From Bacillota bacterium (GTDB lineage: Bacteria > Bacillota > Clostridia > Christensenellales > Aristaeellaceae): a DNA stretch of 31,321 nucleotides. Position 1 is the first letter of the stretch. Every line of letters begins with the position of its first letter. Below, in pieces: positions 8,149-16,736 of this stretch. A model generated the notes under the pieces. It saw only the letters and a program-made list of their open reading frames with translations, was not told the DNA's origin and ran no database searches. The DNA is taken from contig JAGVSV010000303.1 in the NCBI GenBank assembly GCA_019137115.1, positions 1-31,321 of the forward strand, read 5' to 3'. A program made the translations under genes and the position numbers.

Positions 8149-9537
8149 TTACCAGTGCATCGGGGGCAGGATTTCCTTCTGGCGCTCGCACATCTCGTCG
8201 ATCAGGGCGACCGCGTTGTTGTAGGTGGATACGGTGGGGTCAATCAGCATGGCCTGCAGCAGCTTGTTGCGGGATTGCTCCTGGTATGCTTCCAGCACCA
8301 GCTGGTGGATGGTGCCCTGAGTGGCGATCATCTGCGCGATGGCGGGCGGCAGCGGCTTTTCGATGGCGACAGGATGCACACCTTTTCCGTCCACCAGGGC
8401 CGGCACTTCCACCACCATGCCCTGGGGCAAGTTGGCGATCAGGCCATGGTTGGGCACGTTGACCGCGCCGATATGCCGCGGCTTGTCAAAGAAGATGGCC
8501 TCGGCAATCGGAATACCGTACTCACCCGAGGTATGCAGTTTGCCGTCATGCAGCTGGAAGTTGGCTTCAAAGCCCGGGTCGCCGGCCAGCGGCTTCTCGG
8601 AGCGGTCAAACAGCGGCCGCGCGGTGGGGTTGCCGGAAAAACTGTACACAAACTCCGGCGTTTTACCGCCGTGCCAGGGCTTGTCCGAGACGGGGTCGTG
8701 GAAATACTGGATCATGGCGCTGGCCAGCATCTGATCCGACCAGGCGATGTATTCGCCGATGTGGTTGGTGCCCGGGTACGGGTACAGACCGAATGTGCGG
8801 AACATGAGCCGCGTCAGGCCCAGCTCGTCCCAATGGGCCAGCCAGTGCATGGATTTTTCCTTTTCACGCAGCAACGGGTACAGGTCCTCTCCCGTGCCTT
8901 TGCGCGCGATTTTGGTGAACCAACCGAAATGGTTCAGTCCCGCCACCTGCGTGTCCAGCTCCTCCTTGGGCATTTCGAGGATCTGCGACAGCTGGTCCAC
9001 GCCCATGCCCTCGCCGTGGCACAGACCCACCACAGGCGTTTTGGTCAGCTTGCTGACCGCCTCCACCAATTTGGCTTCGGGGTTGGTGTAGTTAAGCAGG
9101 TATGCCTTGGGGCACACTTCCTCCATGGCTTTCGCGATTTCCAGTGTGGGCCCCAGGTTTCGCAAGGTATGGAACATGCCGCCCGGCCCGCCGTTTTCGC
9201 CATATACCTGGCGGAATCCGTACCGGCGCGGGATGTGGAAGTCCATCGACCAGTAATGGTAGCGATCCACTTCGATAGCCGACACCACAAAATCGGCGCC
9301 CTCCAGAGCTTTTTTGAGATCCGTCGTCGCGCTCAGCTTGGCATCGCGGCCCACGGCTTTGAGGGCCGCGCGCGCATAACCTTCGCTGACCCTGAGCGCT
9401 TCAGGCAGGATGTCCATCAGCGCGATCTCAAGCTCCACGCTCTGGATGGATTCGTTGAGCAGGATGTCGCCCAACGTGGCCGGGCAGAAACTAACGCTGC
9501 CGGCGCCGATGATGGCAAACTTGATCTTTCTTGACAT
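8149..9537 (-). CDS. GH4 alpha-glucosidase/alpha-galactosidase family enzyme
   Basis: A 462-residue cytoplasmic enzyme of family GH4, which cleaves glycosides by an NAD- and Mn-dependent redox/elimination route rather than by ordinary hydrolysis. The Rossmann motif IIGAGSVSF is at 9-17, YGENGGPGGMFHTLRN at 112-127, NYTNPE at 149-154, the metal-binding Cys-His at 173-174 (GLCHGEG), and NHF with His203 at 202-204. The Cys-His and His203 match metal ligands known in Thermotoga AglA. The GENGGPGGMFHTLR pattern points to the AglA/MelA/LplD group, acting on unphosphorylated glycosides, rather than the 6-phospho-glycosidases. The start ATG follows GGAAAGGAAGG. It is the middle gene of the UroD/UroD/GH4/MttB/UroD operon, which suggests that the sugar it handles is linked to methyl removal. 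Substrate stereochemistry cannot be set from sequence. Confidence 0.92.
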   Translation of the reverse strand: MSRKIKFAIIGAGSVSFCPATLGDILLNESIQSVELEIALMDILPEALRVSEGYARAALKAVGRDAKLSATTDLKKALEGADFVVSAIEVDRYHYWSMDFHIPRRYGFRQVYGENGGPGGMFHTLRNLGPTLEIAKAMEEVCPKAYLLNYTNPEAKLVEAVSKLTKTPVVGLCHGEGMGVDQLSQILEMPKEELDTQVAGLNHFGWFTKIARKGTGEDLYPLLREKEKSMHWLAHWDELGLTRLMFRTFGLYPYPGTNHIGEYIAWSDQMLASAMIQYFHDPVSDKPWHGGKTPEFVYSFSGNPTARPLFDRSEKPLAGDPGFEANFQLHDGKLHTSGEYGIPIAEAIFFDKPRHIGAVNVPNHGLIANLPQGMVVEVPALVDGKGVHPVAIEKPLPPAIAQMIATQGTIHQLVLEAYQEQSRNKLLQAMLIDPTVSTYNNAVALIDEMCERQKEILPPMHW

Positions 9538-9575
9538 GGTTTCCTTCCTTTCCCTATATCAGAACAGTTGGTCGC

Positions 9576-10985
9576 TTACCAAAGCACCGTTGTCCACAGA
9601 TGGTTGTACGTAAAAGCATCGGTGCGTTCCCAGGCCGACTTGACCATGGCGACATCGCCCGCCAGCTGCCTGTAATCCTGCTTCTCCACAGACCAGGGCC
9701 TGACGGTATTGGGCGCACGGAATCCCTGCGGGATGGTTGCTGGCGTCACGGTGCCCCGCGCGGGTGCGGGCGAGGATTGGCTGTACACGCCGTGCTCCAT
9801 AGTGTAGTCCACCGCTGCCTTGAGGTTCTCGGGCTTCACATCATTGAGCATCAGGGCGGACGCGTCCAGGATGTACCCGCCGCCCGGCTTCATCACGGCG
9901 AACAGTTCCTTGAGGTGATCGCGCACATCCTGCTGGCTGCCGCGAGCCAATACGTCATACGACATGCCGCCGCTGATGGCAAACCGATCCTTGAATGCCC
10001 GCGCCGCGGTTTCAGGGTTGCCGCGGTCCAGGTGGTAGATGATGCTGCCCGCCGGCAACGTGCGCAGGGTGTCATAATGCGCTTCCCAGTTGCCCTCGCC
10101 GTAGAAGAGGATCTGGTAGCCTTTGGCGATGATCTCCTCAAACACCGGCTTGAGCGTCGGCCACATGATGGTGTTGAAGGTCTCATGGCTGATGAACGGC
10201 ACGCATCCGCGGTGCGCCCAGATGGTGATGGGCGCCTTCTTGTCGGGATCGGCGCCGCCCAGCGCATTGGCCACAATGTGCGGGATGAGCGCCTCGCAGG
10301 CTTTGATCACGGTGTCCGGCCGCTCGATGGTGTCCACCGCCGCGTTCATGAAGCCGCGGAACTTGTCGCACAGGATATCAAACGGCGCTTTGATCATGCC
10401 CGCATTGGCCGACACGATGCCAGACTGCTCCTTCAGCCGCTGCGCCGCCGGGCCGAAGGCATGCATGTAGTTGGCGTAGGCGAGCGCCCCGGACCACAGG
10501 GACACGTTGTGGTCAAAATCCACCGGCGCGCCCTGCGGCTGCACCCTGCGGCCGGCCCTGGCCATCCATTTGTTGACCAGAAATGCCGTGGGATCCTCGG
10601 TGAACTCCTCGTACTCGTCTTCCTTCAGGAACTCATCCTCGGGCCGTGTGGGCTCGCCGAACTGCAGCACGCTGTTGAGCTCCACGTCCACGCCCGGCAC
10701 ATACAGGTACCGCCAGCCGGCGGCCTTGGCCACGGTGTAGGTGCTCCAGATGGCGTTGAGCATGACCGCATCGCAGCCCAGCATTTCGCCGGCCTGACGG
10801 GTGGCTTCAAACGCCATGTTGTAGTCGGTGGCTACCTGCTGGATGGTAAAGCCGGCCACCCGCGCCGCGGCTTCCTGCATGAAGAACCGGATGGGGATCC
10901 TGTCTGGCGTGCCGCCGCGCATGGCGGTCAGGTAGCGGGCTTCCCGCAGGGCAAACAGTTGCTCCGTGGCTGCGTCCTTGAACAC
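9576..10985 (-). CDS. UroD-superfamily protein (methyltransferase-like), long type
   Basis: A 469-residue protein. I chose the GTG at 10985 because AGGAGGG sits five bases upstream. An open extension to 11060 overlaps the preceding gene and is not protein-like. The N-terminal half has TAMRGGTPDRIPIRFFMQEAA and FEATRQAGEMLGCDAV (20-74), as in MtaA/UroD-like proteins. Barrel pieces include KAPFDILCDKFRG (199-211), FISHETFNTIMWPTLKPVF (264-282), ILFYGEGNW (292-300), SIIYHLDRG (314-322) and KPGGGYILDASALM (366-379). At the expected zinc site I see His and Glu/Asp residues rather than the classical His-x-Cys, so metal binding may differ. The C-terminal 70 residues are an extension of unknown role. 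Second gene of the operon, 28 bases after the first. Confidence 0.78.
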   Translation of the reverse strand: MFKDAATEQLFALREARYLTAMRGGTPDRIPIRFFMQEAAARVAGFTIQQVATDYNMAFEATRQAGEMLGCDAVMLNAIWSTYTVAKAAGWRYLYVPGVDVELNSVLQFGEPTRPEDEFLKEDEYEEFTEDPTAFLVNKWMARAGRRVQPQGAPVDFDHNVSLWSGALAYANYMHAFGPAAQRLKEQSGIVSANAGMIKAPFDILCDKFRGFMNAAVDTIERPDTVIKACEALIPHIVANALGGADPDKKAPITIWAHRGCVPFISHETFNTIMWPTLKPVFEEIIAKGYQILFYGEGNWEAHYDTLRTLPAGSIIYHLDRGNPETAARAFKDRFAISGGMSYDVLARGSQQDVRDHLKELFAVMKPGGGYILDASALMLNDVKPENLKAAVDYTMEHGVYSQSSPAPARGTVTPATIPQGFRAPNTVRPWSVEKQDYRQLAGDVAMVKSAWERTDAFTYNHLWTTVLW

Positions 10986-11013
10986 AACAATCCCTCCTGG
11001 CGTCGAAATGGGG

Positions 11014-12081
11014 TTACTCGGTCGCGCCGTAGAAGTCCAGCACTCGCTTCTCCAGCGCATGCATGTCCTTTTCGGAATCCGACCATGTTTTGATGAACAG
11101 CCCCTCGGGCGGCAGGCTGTCCATCAGCCGCTGCACATCCTCGGCCGTCTGGGCATAGATCCATGCGGTTTTCCCTGAGGCCAGGATGCGCTTCAGGTGC
11201 GGGATCCAGAACCCCACGGGGTCTGAAACCTGCGGGGTGCACTGCACCTGGATGCCGGTGATTTCCGGGATTGCCAGCAGCCTGTCCAGATGGCGCGCGG
11301 CATTCTCGCCATCCAGGTGGAACAGGTTGCGCCCGTGAAAGGAAGCCATGTCGCGCAGCGGCTGCTCCACAAAGCGGGTGAAGTCCCTGTCGGACAGCAT
11401 GACAATAAAGTCAAGCGAGATAAAGCACCACGGCACGTCGCTGTATACGCTCAGCCAGTTGGTGGAGCCGCCCTGGTACCTGCGGGCGATGCTGTCATAC
11501 AGCGTGTAGACTTCCTTGTACAGGGCGAAGTGCCTGGCTATCGCCGCCATCAATTCCTCGGGCTCGTCCACCATGGCGTAGCACAGGTTCTGCGGGCCCA
11601 CCAGCCCCGCCAGGCCGTCCAGCAGCGTGTTGAGGTCCACCAGGCCCACGATGTAGTCGCCCTGTTTGGCATCGTCGGTGAGCTCCGTCAGGATGTCCTC
11701 CATCTTGCGCAGGTAGAAGTTGTCCTTGCGGTAGGCAATCTGAGCAAGCTCCGCCATGTCCATATCCCGGTGCACCGACCATTCGCTGGACTGGTTGTAA
11801 TGCAGTTCCCAGCCCAGGATGCCTGCCATCAGGTCAGGCCCCAGGGAGGTCATGATGTGCGGGTAGCCTTCCAGCGCGTAGACGCACTGCGACAGGTTGT
11901 GCCGCGCGGAAGCAACAATGTGCTTGACATTGAACCAGTAGTCCATCGGCGGCAGCGAAGCTTCATACCATGTTGCGCCATCCCTTGGCGCCTCGGTGTA
12001 CACCAGGGCACGCTTGTTGGTGCGCGTCCAGTATTGCTCGTACATGCGGCGCACACGCGCAAAGTCCTTTACTCCAAACAC
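11014..12081 (-). CDS. UroD-superfamily protein, first gene of methyltransferase/GH4 operon
   Basis: I place the start at the GTG at 12081, which has GGAGG eight bases upstream and lies about 55 bases after a promoter-like site at 12143-12171. That gives 355 residues. An ATG at 12159 (381 residues) is in frame but has no ribosome site and would precede the expected transcript start; the extra residues FERWEAEAR look protein-like, so it cannot be excluded. Barrel signatures, counted from the GTG, include SLGPDLMAGILGWEL (about 79-93), WCFISLDFIVMLSDRDFTRF (218-237), and FHGRNLFHLDGENAARHLD (248-266), the place where MtaA-type proteins carry their His-x-Cys zinc motif. Here it is HLDG, so the Cys is replaced. 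It is about the length of known methylcobamide methyltransferases (about 340). Substrate unknown. Confidence 0.75.
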   Translation of the reverse strand: MFGVKDFARVRRMYEQYWTRTNKRALVYTEAPRDGATWYEASLPPMDYWFNVKHIVASARHNLSQCVYALEGYPHIMTSLGPDLMAGILGWELHYNQSSEWSVHRDMDMAELAQIAYRKDNFYLRKMEDILTELTDDAKQGDYIVGLVDLNTLLDGLAGLVGPQNLCYAMVDEPEELMAAIARHFALYKEVYTLYDSIARRYQGGSTNWLSVYSDVPWCFISLDFIVMLSDRDFTRFVEQPLRDMASFHGRNLFHLDGENAARHLDRLLAIPEITGIQVQCTPQVSDPVGFWIPHLKRILASGKTAWIYAQTAEDVQRLMDSLPPEGLFIKTWSDSEKDMHALEKRVLDFYGATE

Positions 12082-12142
12082 GTGCCGCGCCTCCGCTTCC
12101 CACCGTTCAAAGGGCAGGCACCCGCCTGCTCCTGCTGTGGCG

Positions 12143-12171
12143 ATGCTACCATGCGCCATGGTGCGTGTCAA
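12143..12171 (-). promoter_or_regulatory. Promoter for the UroD/GH4/MttB operon
   Basis: On the minus strand: TTGACA, 17-base spacer, TAGCAT, with TGG just before the -10. It would start transcripts near 12136 and so argues for the GTG start at 12081. The -35 is perfect and the -10 is moderate. Confidence 0.55.
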
Positions 12172-12227
12172 CGAAATTGGCGTGTCCCGTGCTAGTGTTC
12201 AGGGCTTGTGTATGTTGACTGGGGCAG

Positions 12228-12256
12228 TTGCTTTCCGTTTTCCCTCATGTTATGAT
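12228..12256 (+). promoter_or_regulatory. Promoter for the 12.5-kb transport operon
   Basis: TTGCTT, 17-base spacer, TATGAT preceded by TGT (extended -10) and followed by GCGC. It gives a leader of about 90 bases before the ATG at 12351. The gap from 12082 to 12350 is otherwise the divergent control region, and no gene is seen in it. Confidence 0.6.
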
Positions 12257-12350
12257 GCGCACAAGAGGAAAGGGATGCCAGGTGTTCCGGTGCCACGGTT
12301 TTCGGAGCCTTGTTCCCTGTTCCACGCGCCCAACATAAGGAGGAAAGCAT

Positions 12351-13748
12351 ATGCGGAAAATCCTGGCCCTGGTGCTGTCCCTGATGCTGCTGGCAGGCAT
12401 CATGCCCCTGGCGATGGCGTCCGAACCCGTGGTGGTGACGGTCGCAACCTGGCAAAACTCTGTCCTGATGGCGGAAATGCTGGAGAAGTTCAACGCGGCC
12501 AACCCGGACATCAAGGCCGTGCCCCACGAGCTGAATGGCGGCTGGTTTGCCAATGAGGACCTGGCCAAGCATGCCGCTGCCGGCACCATGCCCGACATCT
12601 TCTCCATCACCACGCCGGAAGTGCCCGTGTCCAACGGCTGGCTGCTGGACCTGACCCCCTACCTGGAAGCGGAAACCGAAAAAACCTGGTATCCCTCCAC
12701 GATCATGAAGTATGACGGCAAAACCTACATGATGCCGTACAGCCTGTTCTTCTACGGCGTGATCGTCAACAAGACGCTGCTCAACGAACTGAACATCCCC
12801 ATCCCCGGCTATGACTGGACGATTGATGAGTTCCTGAGCATCGTCAACGCCGCCTCCACCGGCCAGTACTATGGCGTGAACGGCTCGGACGCGCTGATCA
12901 CCCACATACCGCCGCAGTTGAACCCGGAAACCGGCTGGGCGCTGATCAACAACAACCTGCAGGAGTACAACCTGGACGACGCGTTCATCCAGATGATCAA
13001 CACCACCAAGGACGTGCGCGACAAGAAACAGGCGCTGGACCAGGTGGGTGCAGGCCTGGAAGGCGATGCCTACACGGAAGCAGCCCAGGCCATCCTGGGC
13101 GTGGACTCGGCCTACACCGCGTTCCTGCAGGGCCGCGCCGCGCTGTCGTTTGATTTCTCATGGTCTCTGGGCCTGGACAAAGCGGATGGTTTCGGCGGCT
13201 GGGAGTGGGACTTCTACCCCGTGCCCGTGGCTGAGAAGGGCAACACCGCCCGCACCGGCATCGTGGCCGACGCGGTGGCGGTTCGCGCCACGGTTGCCAA
13301 CCCCGACGCCGCCTGGAAGGTCGTCAAATACCTGACCTACAGCGAGCAGGGCTTCATGGACAAGGTGGAAATCGCCAAGGCGTACAACAAGGAAGCCGCC
13401 ATGGCCAAGTACCCGAACCTGAACCCTGACGCGTTCTGGGATTACATCAACCTGAATGACCTGCCGGGCTGCTTCACGGCCAATGCCCTGCAGGCCTGGA
13501 GCGAAATCAACGAAGTCAAGCCTGGCGTCGCCCATGCCATCGCTGGCATGGCCAACGGCTACCTGGACGGCTTCAAGTGCGTGCCCGGCTGGGGCCCCTC
13601 TCAGTGGGACATCCTGTGGCCGGAGATCACCAACGAGCTCCTGACCGGCAAGAAAGCCGCCGCGGACGTCGCGGTGGAGCTGAAAGCCAAATGCGACGCG
13701 GCCATCGTCGAAGCCTACAAGGCGATGGGGATTGACCTGGCCAAATAA
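12351..13748 (+). CDS. Sugar ABC solute-binding protein (family 1)
   Basis: A 465-residue exported binding protein; the start ATG follows AAGGAGGAAAGCAT. Residues 1-23 form a Sec signal ending PLAMA, with no lipobox cysteine. The mature part starts VTVATWQNSVLMAEMLEKFNAA and has MPDIFSITTPE, DGKTYMMPYSLFFYGVIVNKTLL and AALSFDFSW, all typical of MalE-like CUT1 binding proteins. Trp and Tyr residues that would stack on sugar rings are frequent (W33, the YDW near 149, the WEWDFYP near 284). It opens the operon that carries two permease pairs. The hairpin just after it would let it be made in excess over the membrane proteins. It probably delivers the substrate to one or both pairs. Confidence 0.93.
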   Translation: MRKILALVLSLMLLAGIMPLAMASEPVVVTVATWQNSVLMAEMLEKFNAANPDIKAVPHELNGGWFANEDLAKHAAAGTMPDIFSITTPEVPVSNGWLLDLTPYLEAETEKTWYPSTIMKYDGKTYMMPYSLFFYGVIVNKTLLNELNIPIPGYDWTIDEFLSIVNAASTGQYYGVNGSDALITHIPPQLNPETGWALINNNLQEYNLDDAFIQMINTTKDVRDKKQALDQVGAGLEGDAYTEAAQAILGVDSAYTAFLQGRAALSFDFSWSLGLDKADGFGGWEWDFYPVPVAEKGNTARTGIVADAVAVRATVANPDAAWKVVKYLTYSEQGFMDKVEIAKAYNKEAAMAKYPNLNPDAFWDYINLNDLPGCFTANALQAWSEINEVKPGVAHAIAGMANGYLDGFKCVPGWGPSQWDILWPEITNELLTGKKAAADVAVELKAKCDAAIVEAYKAMGIDLAK

Positions 13749-13754
13749 CACACA

Positions 13755-13786
13755 AGGGGCTGCGCGGCCGAGGCTGTGCAGCCCCT
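13755..13786 (+). terminator. Intercistronic hairpin (partial terminator or RNA stabiliser)
   Basis: AGGGGCTGC and GCAGCCCCT form a perfect nine-base stem with a 14-base loop that can partly pair further. Only a short pyrimidine run follows, so it is a weak terminator. Its place directly after the first binding protein gene, with genes continuing in the same direction, is typical of hairpins that raise binding protein mRNA over permease mRNA. Confidence 0.65.
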
Positions 13787-13841
13787 GCCCTTTCGAGCGT
13801 GTACATCATGTGAAGCCCGAATACGGAAAGGATGGGGTGCC

Positions 13842-16736
13842 ATGCGGCTGGTGAAGTGCCTGTGCCTGGCGATGCTGTTGTTGCTTGCTGTGCCTGCCGT
13901 GGCCCAGGAAGCAGAGCCGCGCTATTTCTCCTTTCTGGATGAGATCGCCGCCAACCCGGGCGCGGGCTCGCACACCGTCACCGCGGATCGTTTTATCGCG
14001 GCCCAAGGCACCCTTCACGATAGCCTGCACGACTATGCCCTGCCTGTTGTTTCGCTTGGACCTCGCACCGAGGTGACAGTGCCGGTCACGGTAGACCAGG
14101 AAGGCTGGTACCAGATCTCGGTGGACTACTACCTGCCGGAGCCCGGGATCAACGAAGCGTACCTGTCCGTGCGCGTCAACGGCGAGTTTCCCTTCTATGA
14201 GGCGCGCAACGCGCCGCTGTATGCCATATGGGAAGATGAAAGCCGTGACTACGCCCACGATTCCTACGGCAACGAATTGCCCGCCAACCCCGTCCCTGTC
14301 AGGAAGTGGCAGACAACGGTGCTCAACAGCGAGTCGTTTGCGCTGTCGCAGGGGCTCTTCTTCCCCTTGCGCGCCGGCGAGAACACCATCACATTAACCA
14401 CCAACAACCTGCCGGTGGATCTGGGCATGGTGACGGTTGCCGTCCTGCCCCAGCCCCCCGCCTATGATGCTTACCGCGCCCAGGTCGCTGCGCAGCCCGC
14501 GCCGCAGGATGCGCTCGTGACCGTGCAGGGCGAGCATTATGCCAGCAAAAACCATTCCTATACCTTTGCCTACAGTTCGTCAAACCCCAACCTCACGCCC
14601 TATGTGGCCGGCCGCCGGATGATCAACTCGCTTTCGTGGGGCTCCTGGTATGCGCCGGGTGAGGGCGTAACCTATCAGTTTGAAGTGCCGGCGGACGGCG
14701 ATTACCAGATCACCTTCAAATCCACCCAGCCCAGCAAAAACGATTTTCCGGTGTTCAAGCAGATTTTTCTGGATGGCGGCACCCCGTTTGCCCAGATGGA
14801 AGCCGCCACCTTCCCCTATACAGGCGAGGACCGCTTCGTCAACACCACTTTATCCGCCGACGGGCAGCCCGCGCTGTTTTCCTTGACCAAGGGCACGCAC
14901 ACGCTGACGCTGATGTCCACCGCCCAGCCGGTGTACGGCTGGTACGGGCGGCTGCTGGACGTGATGGGCAGCATGACGGACACCGCACTTGAGATCCGCA
15001 TGATATCCGGCGGCAGCGTGGACCGCCACCGTGACTGGGCCATTGAGGAATACATGCCCGGGATCGCCGACAGGCTCAACGCCCAGGCCGACGAGCTGGA
15101 AGCCATCCTTAATGGTTTGCGCGCCTTTTCCGAGGTGGAGCCAGCGCTGCTGGCGCCCGTGCGGGTTAGCGTCACGCGGCTGCGCGATTTCTCCCAGGAT
15201 CCCGACAAACTGGTGAATTCATTGGCCGTGTATTCCGAGGGCAGCAGTTCCTTCGCAGGACAGATCGCCACGCTGCTCACCGATATGCTGCACCAGAACA
15301 TGGGCATCGACTGCCTGTACATCCATACGCCGCAAGCCGTGCTGCCCCAGCCCATGCTGGCGTTCGGGCCGGCAGCGGCCGAGGCGGTCAAAAGCTTCTT
15401 CTATTCGTTCGGCGAGCGCAGCAGCGCCGACCAGCAGCAAAGCGAGGAAGGCGTGCTCAACATATGGATGGGCCGCAACATCAACTATGTCGAGCAGCTG
15501 CGCACATTTATCGATCAGGAGTTCACGCCCAGAACGGGCATCCGCGTGCAGCTTTCCTCCATGCCCGATGAGGCCAAACTGCTGCTGGCGGTGTCGGCCG
15601 GCCTGGGGCCTGACGTGGTGCTAAGCGGCAGCAACTTCAGGCCGTTTGACTTTGCACTGCGCGGCGCGCTGCTGGACCTTAGGCAGTTTGATGATTTCGG
15701 TGAGTTCATCAAGGTGTTCAACTCGGAAACCCTGGTGCCCTATGTCATCAACGATGCCTGTTACGGCCTGCCGGAAACGCTCAGCTTCCAGGCGTTGTTC
15801 TACCGCAAGGATGTGCTGGCCAAGCTTGGCCTTTCGGTGCCCGAAACCTGGGATGAAGTAACCGCCATGCTGCCCACGCTGGAACGCTACGGCATGAGCT
15901 TTGGCACCCAGCTGGCTTCGGCAGGCTCGTTCAAGCACTTCGGCGTGACGATCCCCTTCATCCAACAGTTTGGCGGCAAAATCTACGCCGATGACGGCTC
16001 CCGCGTGGAGCTGGGCGACCCCAGAACATTGCAGGCCTTCCAGCTGATGACCGACCTGTATACGAAATACTCCCTGCCGCAGACCATCGCGTCCTTCTAC
16101 GCCAGCTTCCGCTATGGCACCATGCCCATCGGCATGTCAGGTTCCGACACATACATCCTCTTGCGTGAGGCCGCGCCGGAGCTGGCCGAGCAATGGGCCA
16201 TCGCGCCCTGCGTGGGGGTCAGGGACGAAAGCGGTCAGGTGCGCCGGTACCAGATGGCATCGTCCACCAGCTGCTTTATCATGGGCAACACCGACATGCC
16301 GGATGAGGCATGGGCGTTGATGAAATGGTGGTTGTCCACCGAAACCCAGGCCAAGTTCGGCCAGACGGTGCGCCTGGTGTATGGCCCGGAATTCCTGTGG
16401 AACACGGCCAACCTGGAAGCCTTCCGCCTGGGCTCCGGCTATGACGAGGACGCGCTGGCCGTGATCACCGAACAGTTTGCCCAAATCAAGGAAATCCCGC
16501 GCAACCCGGCCTATTTCTCGGTGGAGCGCGAGCTGTCCAACGCGTGGAACAAGGTGGTGCTGCAGGGGCAGCCGTACAGAACCGCCATCGATGCCGCCAT
16601 CACGCAGTCCAACCGCGTGATCGCCCGCAAACTCAAGGAGTTTGGCTACATGGACGAAGCCGGGCAGATGGTCAGGCCCTTTGTCCCGGTGGACGGCAGC
16701 ATCATTGACGGATGGAAGGAGGCAGTCAAACCATGA
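13842..16736 (+). CDS. Large fused protein: two beta-sandwich domains plus solute-binding protein
   Basis: A 964-residue exported protein; ATG at 13842 after GGAAAGGATGGGG. Residues 1-21 are a Sec signal (AVPAVA) with Cys only in the signal core. Residues about 45-200 and 225-375 each look like carbohydrate-binding beta-sandwiches of CBM6/35 type: VTVDQEGWYQISVDYYLP with LRAGENTITL in the first, FEVPADGDYQITFKST with LTKGTHTLTL in the second. Residues 395-525 are mainly helical. From about 536 to the end is a full family 1 binding protein (GVLNIWMGRN, AGLGPDVVLSG, YGLPETLSFQALFYRKDVL, WDEVTAMLPTL, MPDEAWALMKWWLS). Normal binding proteins have 400-500 residues, so the front half is added. It could hold a polysaccharide at the cell surface and hand pieces to the permeases at 16733-18587; the stop overlaps the next start (ATGA). 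Confidence 0.87.
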   Translation: MRLVKCLCLAMLLLLAVPAVAQEAEPRYFSFLDEIAANPGAGSHTVTADRFIAAQGTLHDSLHDYALPVVSLGPRTEVTVPVTVDQEGWYQISVDYYLPEPGINEAYLSVRVNGEFPFYEARNAPLYAIWEDESRDYAHDSYGNELPANPVPVRKWQTTVLNSESFALSQGLFFPLRAGENTITLTTNNLPVDLGMVTVAVLPQPPAYDAYRAQVAAQPAPQDALVTVQGEHYASKNHSYTFAYSSSNPNLTPYVAGRRMINSLSWGSWYAPGEGVTYQFEVPADGDYQITFKSTQPSKNDFPVFKQIFLDGGTPFAQMEAATFPYTGEDRFVNTTLSADGQPALFSLTKGTHTLTLMSTAQPVYGWYGRLLDVMGSMTDTALEIRMISGGSVDRHRDWAIEEYMPGIADRLNAQADELEAILNGLRAFSEVEPALLAPVRVSVTRLRDFSQDPDKLVNSLAVYSEGSSSFAGQIATLLTDMLHQNMGIDCLYIHTPQAVLPQPMLAFGPAAAEAVKSFFYSFGERSSADQQQSEEGVLNIWMGRNINYVEQLRTFIDQEFTPRTGIRVQLSSMPDEAKLLLAVSAGLGPDVVLSGSNFRPFDFALRGALLDLRQFDDFGEFIKVFNSETLVPYVINDACYGLPETLSFQALFYRKDVLAKLGLSVPETWDEVTAMLPTLERYGMSFGTQLASAGSFKHFGVTIPFIQQFGGKIYADDGSRVELGDPRTLQAFQLMTDLYTKYSLPQTIASFYASFRYGTMPIGMSGSDTYILLREAAPELAEQWAIAPCVGVRDESGQVRRYQMASSTSCFIMGNTDMPDEAWALMKWWLSTETQAKFGQTVRLVYGPEFLWNTANLEAFRLGSGYDEDALAVITEQFAQIKEIPRNPAYFSVERELSNAWNKVVLQGQPYRTAIDAAITQSNRVIARKLKEFGYMDEAGQMVRPFVPVDGSIIDGWKEAVKP

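Noticed and set aside
6662..9534. Two long plus-strand open frames (about 520 codons each) opposite MttB and GH4
   Set aside because: Their His/Gln/Val-rich composition and lack of ribosome sites mark them as shadows of strongly supported minus-strand enzymes.
12274..12556. A short upstream reading frame in the leader of the transport operon, with AGAGGAAAGGG before its ATG
   Set aside because: It runs far into the binding protein gene in another frame and its sequence is not protein-like; a leader peptide role cannot be supported.
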